From Candidatus Viadribacter manganicus (lineage in GTDB: Bacteria > Pseudomonadota > Alphaproteobacteria > Caulobacterales > Aquidulcibacteraceae): DNA of 64,000 nucleotides. The translations under genes and the position numbers were made by a program. A model generated the notes under the pieces. That model made no database searches. It saw only the letters and a program-made list of their open reading frames with translations, and was not told the DNA's origin. Of this stretch, positions 26,371 to 35,849 are shown in pieces. Every line of letters begins with the position of its first letter. Positions within the stretch are counted from its first letter, which is position 1. Location of the stretch: contig NZ_CP013244.1 of assembly GCF_001679665.1 (NCBI RefSeq), positions 1,620,980 through 1,684,979 on the forward strand. Reading direction: 5' to 3'.

Positions 26371-28497
26371 ATGAAGCTCAATTGGAAATGGATCGGGATC
26401 GGTGTCGGCGGATTTATCGCCATTATCGTGCTCGCGATCGTTCTTTTCATCGCATTCTTCCCAAAGGAATTAGCGGCGCGCGAAGCCGAACAGCGGATCG
26501 AAGAGGCAACAGGGCGCGATTTGGTTCTTGGTAACAATATCGAGATTTCGTTTTGGCCAGCGCTTGGCTTCTCGGTCGACAACGCCGTGCTCTCCAACCC
26601 TGCCGAATTTGATACCCCCGCCCGCCGTGGCGGCGTCGACGCGGCCGAAGCGCCGTTCATCTCGGCCGACCGTATCGTCTTCGCGGTGAAAGTGATGCCG
26701 CTGCTGCGCGGCGCGATCGAAGTCAAAGAGCTGATCTTCGAAGGTGCCGAAGTGAACATGGTCGCGCGCGAAGACGGCGCCAACAACTGGACCTTCCCCA
26801 CTGAAGAAACCGCGGAAGTTCAAACCACGCTAGAAGATCTCCGCCTCGACGATGTGCGGCTGACCGATGGCACCATCACATTTCAAGGTGCGGAAGGTGA
26901 TCCGCTACTCATCCTCGGCGATGTCGATGCAAGTCTGGCGCTAGAATCGCTCGACACCCCAGCGCAATTGCAGGCGGCGCTCGACTATCGCGGCGAACGC
27001 ATGAACGTTGACGCCGAAATTGGTATGCCCCGCGCAGTATTGGAGAAGGGGCGAACGCCAATCACTGCGCGCGTCAACGCAGCGCCACTCGAAGCTTCGT
27101 TCAACGGCACTTTCAATAGCGAGAATGGAGCTTTGCAGGGCGCGCTCGAAGCCAGCGGCAATAGCGTACGACAGCTGCTAGCCTGGATGGGATCGCCCAT
27201 GCCGGATGGCGGCGGCTTCCGCAATTATAGTTTGAATGCGCAAATAGCGCAGGAAGGTCAGACAACAGCGCTTACCGATGCGACGATCCGTTTGGACAAC
27301 ATCAACGCCAACGGCAATCTCACGCTCGTTACACAAGAGAGTGGCCGTTTGCAGGTGACTGGCGCACTGACGGCGCCTGCTGTTGATCTCAACACCTATC
27401 TACCCGCGCCCGCACAGCAAGGCGCGAATGGCGTCGAAGTCGATACAGCGTGGAGCAATGATCCGCTCGATCTCACGGGCCTACGCGCGCTCGATGCCGA
27501 CCTGAACCTTGGGCTGGGTTCGTTGCAATTCCAGCGCATGACATTCACCAACGTCGCGCTCGGGCTTCGTGTGGCGAACGGCGCGGCGGACGCGCGGTTG
27601 ACGCGGATTTCGCTTTATGACGGCGGCGGCACGGCGCGGCTAATCGCCGATGGTTCTGGCTCGGTGCCACGCATCGCCGTTGAGCTCAACGCGCAAAATG
27701 TCCAGGCGGAAACGCTATTGCGTGACGCGATTGGCTTCGATCGCATCGCCGGGCGCGGGCGCCTCACCGCATCTTTGGTAGGACAAGGCGCGTCGCAAGC
27801 TGCGATCATGCGTAGCTTGCGCGGCAACGCGTCATTCAACTTCAACGACGGCGAGCTGAAGGGGGTCAACCTCGCCCAAGTCGCGCGCACCGTGCAGGCT
27901 GCACTTTCAGGCCAAGCCGTAGGCGCTGCGGCGTCGACGGATTTTGCAGAGCTTTCCGCCACCTTCGCGGTCGCGGACGGCGTAATGGCGACGGACAACC
28001 TTCGCCTGCTCAATCCGTTCGTGCGTCTTGATGGGCAAGGCCTCGTGAATGTCGGCAGCCAGACCATCGACATGCGCATTGCACCGCGCGCGGTGAACAA
28101 CGCGCAAGGCCAAGGCGGCGATGCGAGCTTGGCGGGCTATGGCATTCCATTTCGGGTGTCGGGCCCATGGTCACGCGTGAGCTTCGCGCCCGCGGTAGAA
28201 GAGATCGTTCAAAATCAACTGCGCGATATCCTGAGCCGTCAGGAAGAAGGCAGCGCCCTCTCTCGTATTGGAGAAGCGTTGTTCGGCCGGCAGCCGCCAG
28301 CCACAACAACGACGCCGACCGATGCTGAAACGCCTGCGACGCCGCCCGCTTCAGGTGAGACTGCGACAGAGCAACCAGCCCAACCGGCGGAGCAACCCCG
28401 CCCACGCAATCTGCTTGAGGACTTGCTGAGGGACGCGATGCGCGGATCGCAGAAGCAGGAAGACGCCCATGCTCCCACGCCCGCACCGACGCCGTAA
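26371..28497 (+). CDS. AsmA family protein
   Basis: A 708-residue AsmA-like protein. An N-terminal membrane anchor (about 8-30, GVGGFIAIIVLAIVLFIAFF) is followed by the AsmA opening LAAREAEQRIEEATGRDLVL and IEISFWPALGFSVDNAVLSNPA. A long beta-rich periplasmic body ends in the conserved C-terminal segment around 480-620 (GRGRLTASLVGQGASQAAIMRSLRGNASFNF pattern, then DGELKGVNLAQ). The last 90 residues are Pro/Thr/Glu-rich. AsmA proteins are related to the lipid-transfer family TamB/VPS13 and help outer-membrane lipid homeostasis. It is a rightward gene inside the otherwise leftward sdh interval and converges with the VOC gene (2 nt). Confidence 0.88.
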   Translation: MKLNWKWIGIGVGGFIAIIVLAIVLFIAFFPKELAAREAEQRIEEATGRDLVLGNNIEISFWPALGFSVDNAVLSNPAEFDTPARRGGVDAAEAPFISADRIVFAVKVMPLLRGAIEVKELIFEGAEVNMVAREDGANNWTFPTEETAEVQTTLEDLRLDDVRLTDGTITFQGAEGDPLLILGDVDASLALESLDTPAQLQAALDYRGERMNVDAEIGMPRAVLEKGRTPITARVNAAPLEASFNGTFNSENGALQGALEASGNSVRQLLAWMGSPMPDGGGFRNYSLNAQIAQEGQTTALTDATIRLDNINANGNLTLVTQESGRLQVTGALTAPAVDLNTYLPAPAQQGANGVEVDTAWSNDPLDLTGLRALDADLNLGLGSLQFQRMTFTNVALGLRVANGAADARLTRISLYDGGGTARLIADGSGSVPRIAVELNAQNVQAETLLRDAIGFDRIAGRGRLTASLVGQGASQAAIMRSLRGNASFNFNDGELKGVNLAQVARTVQAALSGQAVGAAASTDFAELSATFAVADGVMATDNLRLLNPFVRLDGQGLVNVGSQTIDMRIAPRAVNNAQGQGGDASLAGYGIPFRVSGPWSRVSFAPAVEEIVQNQLRDILSRQEEGSALSRIGEALFGRQPPATTTTPTDAETPATPPASGETATEQPAQPAEQPRPRNLLEDLLRDAMRGSQKQEDAHAPTPAPTP

Positions 28498-28499
28498 CG

Positions 28500-28883
28500 C
28501 TATTTCTTCTGACGCTCGGTCCAGAAGACGGCGATCTTATTCCCATCGAGATCGCGGAAGTACGCGAAGTCACCGAACGCACCACGCGCGCCCGGCTTAC
28601 CTTCGCATGTGGCCCCAAGCGACAGCGCCTTTTCGTAAATGCGCGCCACGTCCGATTGCTCATCGACGTTGATCGCAAGCATGGTGCCATTGCCCGCGTG
28701 CGAAGCTTCCCCGTTATAGGGGCGCGTCACCATAATCATCGCGCCGCCACCGAGGCGGTACATCACGCCCTGCGGCGTTGGGAAAAGCTTCTTGCCGCCA
28801 AGCTCGGGGGTGAGCGCGTCGTAGAATGCGCACGCGCGATCGAAATCGCTGGTGCCGAGACAGACATAACCAATTTGAGCCAT
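28500..28883 (-). CDS. VOC (glyoxalase/dioxygenase) superfamily protein
   Basis: A 127-residue single-domain vicinal-oxygen-chelate protein: MAQIGYVCLGTSDFDRACAFYDALTPELGG forms the first beta-alpha-beta unit, and GDFAYFRDLDGNKIAVFWTE is the typical last strand with its DPDGN-like turn. Metal-ligand positions are less clear than in true glyoxalase I, so the activity is open (lyase, resistance protein or binding protein). ATG 28883 is preferred over the upstream frame because it yields the usual MAQIGYV start. Confidence 0.8.
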   Translation of the reverse strand: MAQIGYVCLGTSDFDRACAFYDALTPELGGKKLFPTPQGVMYRLGGGAMIMVTRPYNGEASHAGNGTMLAINVDEQSDVARIYEKALSLGATCEGKPGARGAFGDFAYFRDLDGNKIAVFWTERQKK

Positions 28884-28982
28884 CGCGCATTTTCTCCCTG
28901 CCGCGAGCGCGGCTGTACTTCTGGACGCAATCTCTCGCGCCGCGCGCAGGCGGGCGTCAAGCATGCCGTAACGTCGTGAAGC

Positions 28983-29522
28983 TTACTCGCCTGGCTCCGT
29001 TGTCTCGTCTGCCGAAGGCGTTTCGGCAGGCGCTGCTTCGGGAGGTTCGGCCGCAACCGTCGGCGCAGTCTCAGGCGCGGGAAGACTTGCCAGCCATTGC
29101 ACGCCTTCGCCCATGTTGGGATCGCTCGGCGTCCGCCCGACGGTGATTTGATCGCCGAGCCCTGACCAGATCGGCGCTGCATAAGGTTGAAACAGACGCA
29201 CGGCCAAATCCTGGTCGCAGAGATTTCGTTCCACACAGATCTGCAAAGCATCAAAGAAATCGAGCGTCACCCAAAGGTCATGACCTTCAAGCGGCGCATC
29301 GCTGTTGGCCGCCTCCATGACGCGCTGCCGGCTTTGCAAGCGCTCGCTGCTGTTGAACATCTCAAGCAATGCGAAGGTTTGAACGACGCGCGCGTCTTCC
29401 ATCTTCGCGACTTCTTCATTGTACGTTTGCAACGCCGTGTAACCGCCGACACCCGCCGCGGCGATGCTAACCCACGTCCCCAGCACACCCGACCATGCAG
29501 CCAGGTTCATACGCTCCGCCAT
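28983..29522 (-). CDS. Hypothetical protein with N-terminal membrane anchor
   Basis: A 179-residue protein. An N-terminal helix (VLGTWVSIAAAGVGGYTALQ, about 13-32) should anchor it in the inner membrane. A helical soluble region follows, containing two cysteines in ICVERNLCDQD (about 95-105), and the last 40 residues are Pro/Ala/Glu-rich and probably disordered. I recognise no family. The helical part, with a WVTLDFFDALQICVE stretch, resembles DUF4760-type small anchored proteins, but that is only an impression. It lies between the VOC gene and the decayed LysR patch, within the split sdh locus. Confidence 0.6.
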   Translation of the reverse strand: MAERMNLAAWSGVLGTWVSIAAAGVGGYTALQTYNEEVAKMEDARVVQTFALLEMFNSSERLQSRQRVMEAANSDAPLEGHDLWVTLDFFDALQICVERNLCDQDLAVRLFQPYAAPIWSGLGDQITVGRTPSDPNMGEGVQWLASLPAPETAPTVAAEPPEAAPAETPSADETTEPGE

Positions 29523-29614
29523 GATTGAACTCCCCCTGTTCCTGGAGGGAACTTAGAAGCGTGTCAGCGCGGACTCAATCAAGATGGGCGTAGCGATCAA
29601 TACGCTAGGCGTTG

Positions 29615-30307
29615 CTAGCGCCCCGCAACGTAAGCGACGACGGAGCCGGCTTCATCACATAGCCATTCGCGAAAGCGCGCGATCTTGCGGCTTCGCTCAC
29701 GTAACGTGGGATAGACCAGCCAGAATGCGCGTCCATCGGCGGCGATGAAGTCATGCACCGGCACGAGACGGCCCGCCGCGATATCGTTGCCGAAAAGGAT
29801 CGGCGAGCCAATAGTGACGCCCTGCCCGGCGATTGCGGCAGCCGCGTCGAGATGCTCGGCGTTCAGCCTCGTTCCGAAGCGATTGCCAAGATCTACGCTT
29901 GAGACCCCGATGCCCGCATACCAAGCGGCCCACCAATCCGGCCGCCCAAGCAACGTCACGTCCAAGGCTTTGGTCGGATCGACGATAGCGCGCGCGGCGC
30001 GCTTCAGCGCTGGGCTGCAGAGCGGCGTGAAGACACTGTCGAACAGTTTCACAGTCCGCAAACCAGGCCACTTGCCGTGACCATTGCGAATGGCAGCATC
30101 AAAATTGCCGGCATTGAGATCGCGCGCAGCCTCTGAAAGCTCGATGCTGACGCCATCGTTCGCTGCGCGAAAGGCGCCAAGGCGCGGCGTCAGCCAAGCC
30201 GTACCAAACGTAGGCAATGCCGTGACTCTGAGATTTGCTTCGTCGGCCTCATGCGCGCGAACGAACGTTGCGCCTAAAGATGCAAACGGCGCAGTTCGGG
30301 TGTGAGG
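29615..30307 (-). pseudogene. LysR-type regulator lacking its DNA-binding domain
   Basis: The frame encodes the effector-binding domain of a GcvA-like LysR regulator: LRVTALPTFGTAWLTPRLGAF near its start, NFDAAIRNGHGKWPGL, and FWLVYPTLRERSRKIARFREWL at its end. The winged-helix domain that should occupy the first 85-90 residues is absent. In-frame sequence continues upstream only to 30307, where a TAG blocks it, and shows no HTH. A TTG at 30217 could start a 200-residue product, but no ribosome-binding site is evident. A matching LysR N-terminus lies on the opposite strand at 30321, so the gene appears broken by rearrangement. Confidence 0.75.
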
Positions 30308-30320
30308 CTAAGTCCTCTTT

Positions 30321-30383
30321 ATGGTCGACCTTCCGCCTCTCGCCTCGATCAGGGCCTTTGAAGCCGCGGCGCGCCTGGCGGCG
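30321..30383 (+). pseudogene. LysR N-terminal fragment
   Basis: ATG 30321 opens a reading frame beginning MVDLPPLASIRAFEAAARLA, a textbook start for GcvA-type LysR proteins (usual form: xDLPPLxALRAFEAAAR). Homology stops after about 20 codons; the frame runs on without HTH features to a stop at 30429-30431. The rest of the HTH domain is not found downstream. This fragment points away from the headless LysR gene on the other strand, and abuts the truncated 5' edge of the DUF1579-like pseudogene. Confidence 0.65.
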
Positions 30384-30738
30384 CCACAGTGGATGAACTC
30401 TACTTTACGACGCGCCACAGCTCAGGACTGACGTTGAGATTGTTCGATCCCGAAGCGCGGCAATGGTCGATCTATTTCATCAGCAGCGTCGACGGACGGC
30501 TTGATCCGATCCCTGTGGTCGGAGGCTTCCAAGGCAATCGCGGCGAGTTCTACGCGCAGGACCGAGTGGGCGATCGCCCGGTGAAGGTCCGTTATCTGTG
30601 GACGATCCAAGACGAGAACCATGCACGCTGGGAGCAAGCGTTCTCGTACGACGATGCGACATGGGAGACGACTGGACTGCGGATTTCACACGCGGAGATG
30701 CGGCCACGCTATGTGAACGCGGCCAACCCCGGCGTTAG
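30383..30738 (+). pseudogene. DUF1579-like protein, 5'-truncated and frameshifted
   Basis: The frame from about GTG 30389 reads VDELYFTTRHSSGLTLRLFDP, then WSIYFISSVDGRLDPIPVVGGF, which corresponds to the middle and end of a small lipocalin-like DUF1579-type protein; a related, intact gene lies at 46941-47429. The first 50-60 residues of the family are missing. Near 30671 the frame shifts: reading the +1-shifted frame from 30673 restores the expected ending WTADFTRG after WET, and then stops at TAG 30736-30738. Without the shift the frame runs into sdhA antisense sequence to 30946. So it has lost its beginning and carries a one-base deletion near its end. Confidence 0.65.
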
Positions 30739-32525
30739 TACACGCGCTTCTTCGGCGGGATGTACTCGACTTCGTTGGTCATCGTGTTGGTGTGCACCGG
30801 GCGATAGTCGATCGTGGCTTTACCGGTCTTCATGTCTAGCCAGGCGAGCGTGTGCTTCATCCAGTGCTCGTCATCACGATCCGGGAAGTCCTCACGGGCG
30901 TGAGCGCCGCGCGACTCAGTACGGTTCAACCCGCCGACTACGGTGACGACGGCCTGACCAAGCAGGTTATCGAATTCGAGCGTTTCGACGAGATCGGTGT
31001 TCCAGATCATCGAACGATCAGTGACCTTCACGTCCGGCGCCTCGGCCCAGACCTTCTCCATTCGCTGCACGCCTTCTTCCATGACCGGTCCGGTACGATA
31101 GACGGCGCAGGTTTCCTGCATCGTGCGCTGCATCTTATCGCGCAGTTTCGCGGTCGGCGAGCCGCCATTGGCGTTACGGAATTTGTCGAAGCGCGCGAGA
31201 TGCGCGTCACCGGCGTTGGCAGCGAGTGAAGGCTGCGAAGCGTTAGCTTTGAGCTTTTCAGCGCAGCGTTGGCCAACGGCGCGGCCAAACACGACAAGAT
31301 CGATCAGAGAGTTCGAGCCCAAGCGATTGGCGCCGTGCACGGATACACATGCCGCTTCGCCAACGGCCATCAAGCCAGGCACGATTTCGTCCGGGTTACC
31401 GTTCTTCTTCGTCACGACTTCGCCGTGATAATTCGTCGGGATGCCGCCCATATTGTAGTGGACCGTTGGCAGCACCGGGATCGGTTCGCGCGTAACGTCG
31501 ACGCCAGCGAACACTTTCGCGCTTTCCGAAATGCCCGGCAGACGCTGATGGAGCACTTTTGGATCGAGGTGATCCAAGTGCAGATTGATGTGATCCTTGT
31601 TAGGACCAACGCCGCGACCTTCGCGGATTTCAAGCGTCATAGCGCGCGAGACCATGTCGCGCGGCGCGAGGTCTTTCACGGTTGGCGCATAGCGCTCCAT
31701 GAAGCGCTCGCCGTTTGAGTTGGTGAGATAACCGCCCTCTCCGCGCGCGCCTTCTGTGATAAGGCAACCGGCGGGGAAGATGCCAGTCGGGTGGAATTGG
31801 ACGAATTCCATATCTTGCAGCGGCAGGCCGGCGCGCAGAACCATCGCACCGCCATCTCCGGTGCAGGTGTGCGCCGAGGTGCACGAGAGATAAGCACGGC
31901 CGTAACCGCCGGTCGCGAGCACAACGGTTTGCGCGCGGAAGCGGTGCAGCGTGCCGTCATCCAGCTTCCAAGCCGTCATGCCGCGGCAAACGCCCTCTTC
32001 ATCCATGATGAGATCGAGCGCGAAGTATTCGATGAAGAAATCGACGCTGTGGCGCAGCGATTGGCCGTACATCGTGTGCAGCATGGCGTGACCGGTGCGG
32101 TCGGCCGCGGCGCAGGTGCGCTGGATCGGCGCTTCGCCGAAATTCTTGGTCATGCCGCCAAAGGCGCGCTGATATATCTTGCCTTCTTCGGTCCGCGAGA
32201 ACGGCACACCCCAGTGCTCAAGCTCGTAAACGGCGGCAGGCGCGTTGCGGGTGAGATATTCGATCGCGTCTTGGTCGCCCAGCCAGTCCGACCCTTTCAC
32301 GGTGTCGAACATGTGCCACTGCCACTTGTCTTCACCCATATTGCCGAGCGCGGCGGAGATGCCGCCTTGCGCTGCGACCGTATGTGAGCGTGTCGGAAAG
32401 ACTTTCGTCACGCAGGCCGTTTTGAGACCGGCTTGCGCAGCGCCGAGCGCGGCGCGAAGTCCCGAGCCACCGGCGCCGACGACGACGACGTCAAAGGTGT
32501 GATCGATCCAAGTGTAAGCGGCCAA
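30735..32525 (-). CDS. sdhA: Succinate dehydrogenase flavoprotein subunit
   Basis: SdhA oxidises succinate to fumarate with covalently bound FAD. At 596 residues it has the usual length. [20 protein letters not shown] (about 14-33) binds the FAD ADP part, and [17 protein letters not shown] contains the histidine for covalent FAD attachment (about residue 47). The active-site region includes [20 protein letters not shown] and a later [18 protein letters not shown]. The C-terminus ends [14 protein letters not shown] as in other alphaproteobacteria. It follows sdhD by 4 nt in an sdhCDA operon. What normally comes next, sdhB, is missing at this place and found 6.4 kb further on. Confidence 0.97.
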   Translation of the reverse strand: MAAYTWIDHTFDVVVVGAGGSGLRAALGAAQAGLKTACVTKVFPTRSHTVAAQGGISAALGNMGEDKWQWHMFDTVKGSDWLGDQDAIEYLTRNAPAAVYELEHWGVPFSRTEEGKIYQRAFGGMTKNFGEAPIQRTCAAADRTGHAMLHTMYGQSLRHSVDFFIEYFALDLIMDEEGVCRGMTAWKLDDGTLHRFRAQTVVLATGGYGRAYLSCTSAHTCTGDGGAMVLRAGLPLQDMEFVQFHPTGIFPAGCLITEGARGEGGYLTNSNGERFMERYAPTVKDLAPRDMVSRAMTLEIREGRGVGPNKDHINLHLDHLDPKVLHQRLPGISESAKVFAGVDVTREPIPVLPTVHYNMGGIPTNYHGEVVTKKNGNPDEIVPGLMAVGEAACVSVHGANRLGSNSLIDLVVFGRAVGQRCAEKLKANASQPSLAANAGDAHLARFDKFRNANGGSPTAKLRDKMQRTMQETCAVYRTGPVMEEGVQRMEKVWAEAPDVKVTDRSMIWNTDLVETLEFDNLLGQAVVTVVGGLNRTESRGAHAREDFPDRDDEHWMKHTLAWLDMKTGKATIDYRPVHTNTMTNEVEYIPPKKRVY

Positions 32526-32529
32526 CGGA

Positions 32530-32928
32530 TCAGACTCCGAAATTCACGAGCAGGACGGCGAAGATCGCGCCGACCGCTAGGACAAGCGGGAAAGCGACGT
32601 TCAAGAACAGCAACAGCACCTTCGTGAACGGCTTCAAGATGTAATCAACGATGACTTCCTGCATGCCAAGCGACATGTGGTAGAGGCCGATAGCGATCAG
32701 CAAGATCACCGCGACCGCATTCACCGGATCCGACAGAAAGTCGATGGTGGCGAGATAGCTCGCGTCGCGAATGGAAAGTGCGGAGGAAACCACAAACCAA
32801 GGCGCCAGCAGAACAAGCGCAATCGAGGTGACGCGGTTGGCGATGAAGTGGCCGGTCCCTTCCCGGGATGCGCCATGACGGCGGACCCGGCCGAGGGGCG
32901 TGCGCATGCTGCGTACGGAATTGCTCAT
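32530..32928 (-). CDS. sdhD: Succinate dehydrogenase membrane anchor subunit
   Basis: A 132-residue three-helix membrane protein that with SdhC binds heme b and ubiquinone. After the basic start [20 protein letters not shown], helices lie at [23 protein letters not shown] (about 35-55), [20 protein letters not shown] (about 70-92, with the heme-ligand-type histidine in LYHMSLG) and [24 protein letters not shown] 32928 is 2 nt behind the sdhC stop. An upstream in-frame ATG at 32958 would overlap sdhC and is not needed. Confidence 0.92.
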   Translation of the reverse strand: MSNSVRSMRTPLGRVRRHGASREGTGHFIANRVTSIALVLLAPWFVVSSALSIRDASYLATIDFLSDPVNAVAVILLIAIGLYHMSLGMQEVIVDYILKPFTKVLLLFLNVAFPLVLAVGAIFAVLLVNFGV

Positions 32929-32930
32929 TT

Positions 32931-33329
32931 TCAGCCCCCGAACGTCACGAGCGCCCACAGACCGATCGGTGCGGCGACAGCAAAGAGAATAGCGAACCAG
33001 GCGCTGGCTTCAGCATCGGCGGGCGTAAGCCCTGCGCCGGTGTCGAACACCAAGTGACGAATGCCGTTGGCAAGGTGATAGGCGAGCGCAGCGACGATGA
33101 GATAGAGCGCCACCTGCCCGTACCACGCGGTGAGCACCATCTGAACGAACGCGTAAGCCTCGGGACCTGCCGCAGCGGCCATGACCCAAATCACCATGCC
33201 GACCGCCGCGCCATAAAGGCCAATGCCGGTGAAGCGATGGATGATCGATGAAGCCATCGTCGCGTGCCAGCGCCAAACGCTCAGGTGCGGGGCAATGGGG
33301 CGGTTTTCCGGACTGGGCGCGCCGGCCAT
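32931..33329 (-). CDS. sdhC: Succinate dehydrogenase cytochrome b556 subunit
   Basis: A 132-residue membrane subunit. The signature RPIAPHLSVWRWHATMASSIIHRFTG precedes helix 1, and YHLANGIRHLVFD carries the heme-binding histidine region after helix 2. Three membrane helices are evident (about 30-52, 65-88, 108-128). An AAGAGG ribosome-binding site precedes ATG 33329. It is the first gene of the sdhCDA operon, with a good promoter 40-70 bp upstream. Confidence 0.95.
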   Translation of the reverse strand: MAGAPSPENRPIAPHLSVWRWHATMASSIIHRFTGIGLYGAAVGMVIWVMAAAAGPEAYAFVQMVLTAWYGQVALYLIVAALAYHLANGIRHLVFDTGAGLTPADAEASAWFAILFAVAAPIGLWALVTFGG

Positions 33330-33371
33330 CAGGGCCTCTTGTTCTTGATATGGGTACAGATTCCAGGCCGG

Positions 33372-33399
33372 AACATAGGCTCGGCGCCCCTCAAGTCAA
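33372..33399 (-). promoter_or_regulatory. Predicted sigma-70 promoter of sdhCDA
   Basis: Read on the - strand, TTGACT (33399-33394) and TATGTT (33377-33372) are separated by 16 bp and lie 43 bp or more before the sdhC start. The match to housekeeping -35/-10 elements is good, with slightly short spacing. Confidence 0.45.
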
Positions 33400-33489
33400 T
33401 CAATCGAATTGCCGCTGTTGCCGGTCGATTCACCTGCGCACCGGCCGGCGCCCGTGCTAGCGTCGCGGCGACTTTCTGGGGGACCGCTC

Positions 33490-35250
33490 ATGATCCGGAC
33501 TATCGCCGTTTGCACCGCCGTTTTCCTCACGGCGGCAACACCCGCTCTTGCTCAACAACGTAGCAACCGGGCGCTGGCGACGGTGATCACAGCCTATGAG
33601 CAAACGGCGCGGCGCTACGATCCAATTACTTCGGCGTCGGAAGGCGACCGCGCGGCGCTACGCTTGCTGCCAGATACATCACGTGAGGGCGAGCTTGCAT
33701 TCCGCGCGGAGTTGGTCGCATTCAAAGCGCGGCTGGAAAGAACGCCTACGCGCGGGCTCAGCGAGGAAGACGCGCTCAACCGCTCCTATCTGATGCGCGT
33801 GATCGATCAATCGATCGAGGGCATCGACCTAGATTTCGGCCGCGCGCCGATCGGCAACGGCGACGGCTTCTTCACCGCCGGGGACTACCTCGCCTACACC
33901 ACGCCGATCCAATCCGGTGACGACGCGGAAGCGTGGCTGGCGCGCCTCGAGGCTCTGCCGAATTACTATCAGCAAGGCTTCGCAAACGCCCGTCGCGGCA
34001 TTCAGACCGGCTACACGCAGCCACGCATCGTGGTTGAGCGCGCGCTGGATACGGCGCGCGCGCAGGTCGGATCACTCGAAGCGACGTTGCTAACGCCGCT
34101 GGCGTCAATGCCGAGCAACATCCCAGCGGCACAGCAAGAGCAATATCGCGAACGGGCACGCGCGATCATTCGCGATCGAATAATGCCGCTGCAACGAGAG
34201 ACCGTTGCTTTCATCGAGAATGAATATCTTCCCGCGGCACGGCCTCAGCTTGGATTGCGATCGGTGCCCGGCGGAGCAGATCTCTACCGCTATCTCGTTC
34301 GCTCCTACACGACAACTGACATGACGCCGGAGCAAATTAACGAACTTGGAAACCACGAAGTCGCGCGCATCCGCGCACTCATGGAGCAAGAAATTCGCGC
34401 GAGCGGCTTTCGCGGCGACTTTGCCGCATTTCAGCGCTTTCTGAGAACGGATCGTCAATTTTACGCGCAGACGCCGGACGAGCTGATCCGCTACGCCTCC
34501 GAAATCGCAAAGCGCGCCGACGGGCAATTGCCGCGCCTGTTCGGCACGTTGCCACGTCTCTCTTATGGCATCCGCGTCATCCCGGCGGAGCAAGCCGAGG
34601 GCTCGACCACAGCATACTACACACAAGGCAGCGCAGCGCTCGGGCAATCGGGCACATATTGGGTCAACACCACGCGCCTCGACCAGAGACCACTCTACGA
34701 ATTGCCCGCGCTTACCGTGCACGAAGCAATGCCGGGGCATCACCTGCAGATTTCTCGCGCGCAGGAACTGGGCGAGCTCCCCTATTTCCGGCGCAACGCT
34801 TTCGAGACGGCGTTCGTTGAAGGCTGGGGCCTCTATTCAGAATCTCTGGGCGAAGACATGGGTCTTTATCGGACGCCCTACGAGCGCTTCGGCCGGTTGA
34901 GCTACGAGATGTGGCGCGCTTGCAGGCTCGTCGCGGACACCGGCATCCACTGGCTCGGCTGGGACATTGAGCAGGCGCGTCGCTGCTTCACCGACAACAC
35001 CGCGCTCTCACCGCACAACATCCAGACGGAGCTGGAGCGCTATATCGCGACGCCCGGACAAGCGTTGGCTTATAAGATCGGCGAGCTCACGATGCAGCGC
35101 CTGCGCCGGGAGGCGACTCAAGCCTTGGGCGATCGCTTCGACATTCGCGCTTTCCACGACGAACTGCTGAGCGCCGGCGCGGTGCCAATGGATGTCCTAG
35201 AAGCGCGCATGCATCGCTGGGTTCAGCGTCAGCAAGCGGCAGAGCACTGA
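33490..35250 (+). CDS. DUF885 family exported metallohydrolase-like protein
   Basis: A 586-residue protein with a signal peptide (MIRTIAVCTAVFLTAATPALAQ). The body is the DUF885 domain, with ALTVHEAMPGHHLQISRAQ at about 405-425: the HE-x3-GHH motif is the presumed zinc site, and AFVEGWGLYSESLGEDMG supplies the downstream glutamate. The end follows the family pattern GQALAYKIGELTMQRLR. DUF885 proteins are thought to be metallopeptidases or hydrolases of the periplasm; the substrate is unknown. ATG 33490 is preceded by GGGGGA. The next gene starts within its stop (TGATG). Confidence 0.85.
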   Translation: MIRTIAVCTAVFLTAATPALAQQRSNRALATVITAYEQTARRYDPITSASEGDRAALRLLPDTSREGELAFRAELVAFKARLERTPTRGLSEEDALNRSYLMRVIDQSIEGIDLDFGRAPIGNGDGFFTAGDYLAYTTPIQSGDDAEAWLARLEALPNYYQQGFANARRGIQTGYTQPRIVVERALDTARAQVGSLEATLLTPLASMPSNIPAAQQEQYRERARAIIRDRIMPLQRETVAFIENEYLPAARPQLGLRSVPGGADLYRYLVRSYTTTDMTPEQINELGNHEVARIRALMEQEIRASGFRGDFAAFQRFLRTDRQFYAQTPDELIRYASEIAKRADGQLPRLFGTLPRLSYGIRVIPAEQAEGSTTAYYTQGSAALGQSGTYWVNTTRLDQRPLYELPALTVHEAMPGHHLQISRAQELGELPYFRRNAFETAFVEGWGLYSESLGEDMGLYRTPYERFGRLSYEMWRACRLVADTGIHWLGWDIEQARRCFTDNTALSPHNIQTELERYIATPGQALAYKIGELTMQRLRREATQALGDRFDIRAFHDELLSAGAVPMDVLEARMHRWVQRQQAAEH

Positions 35251-35849
35251 TGTACATCGACTTCAATCAGATCGCGCGGCTCGGAAAACTCATCGCACTG
35301 CTGGGCTTTTTCCTGCCATGGGTGACGGTGTCGTGCTCGAACACGGAAATCCTCAGCGCGACCGGATGGCAATTGATGACGGGCGATCCGCAACCCGCGG
35401 GTCCGCTCGAAGGCATTGCGAATCAACGCCAGCAGGCGGAGGATTCTGAGCCGGCAGTCATCGTTATTGCCGCCTTCGCCGTAATCTTGATTGGCCTCGT
35501 GACGAGCTTCTTCACGCGCGCTCAGACGGCGGCGATCACAATGCTGGTAACGTCAGTGCTTGGAATCGGCGTCTCATATTACGGTGTCGAGAACATGCGT
35601 ACTGAGCTGCGCCGTCAGATCAACGAAACGCAGAACGAGAATGGGTTCGACCGCGGCGACAATCCGTTTTTCAGCGCCGATCAACAACGCGAGCTTTCGG
35701 ACGCTGTCTCCTCGTCGATCACCGTTGAAGAGCAGGAAGGCTACAAGGTTACCCACGGCGGGTTGTTGCTTGCTGGTCTGTTTTCGCTTCTGACTCTCTT
35801 CCGGCGTCGCGCTCAGAGTGCAGACACACCACCAGCAGCGACGCCCTAG
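35250..35849 (+). CDS. Hypothetical multi-helix membrane protein
   Basis: A 199-residue protein with four predicted membrane helices: LGKLIALLGFFLPWVTVSC (about 10-28), VIVIAAFAVILIGLVTSFF (about 69-88), AITMLVTSVLGIGVSYYG (about 92-110) and LLLAGLFSLLTLFRR near the C-terminus. A soluble stretch of about 60 residues lies between helices 3 and 4. No family is recognised. ATG shares one base with the TGA of the DUF885 gene, so translation is probably coupled and the two may act together at the envelope. It converges on the mesaconyl-CoA hydratase gene with a 4-nt overlap. Confidence 0.7.
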   Translation: MYIDFNQIARLGKLIALLGFFLPWVTVSCSNTEILSATGWQLMTGDPQPAGPLEGIANQRQQAEDSEPAVIVIAAFAVILIGLVTSFFTRAQTAAITMLVTSVLGIGVSYYGVENMRTELRRQINETQNENGFDRGDNPFFSADQQRELSDAVSSSITVEEQEGYKVTHGGLLLAGLFSLLTLFRRRAQSADTPPAATP

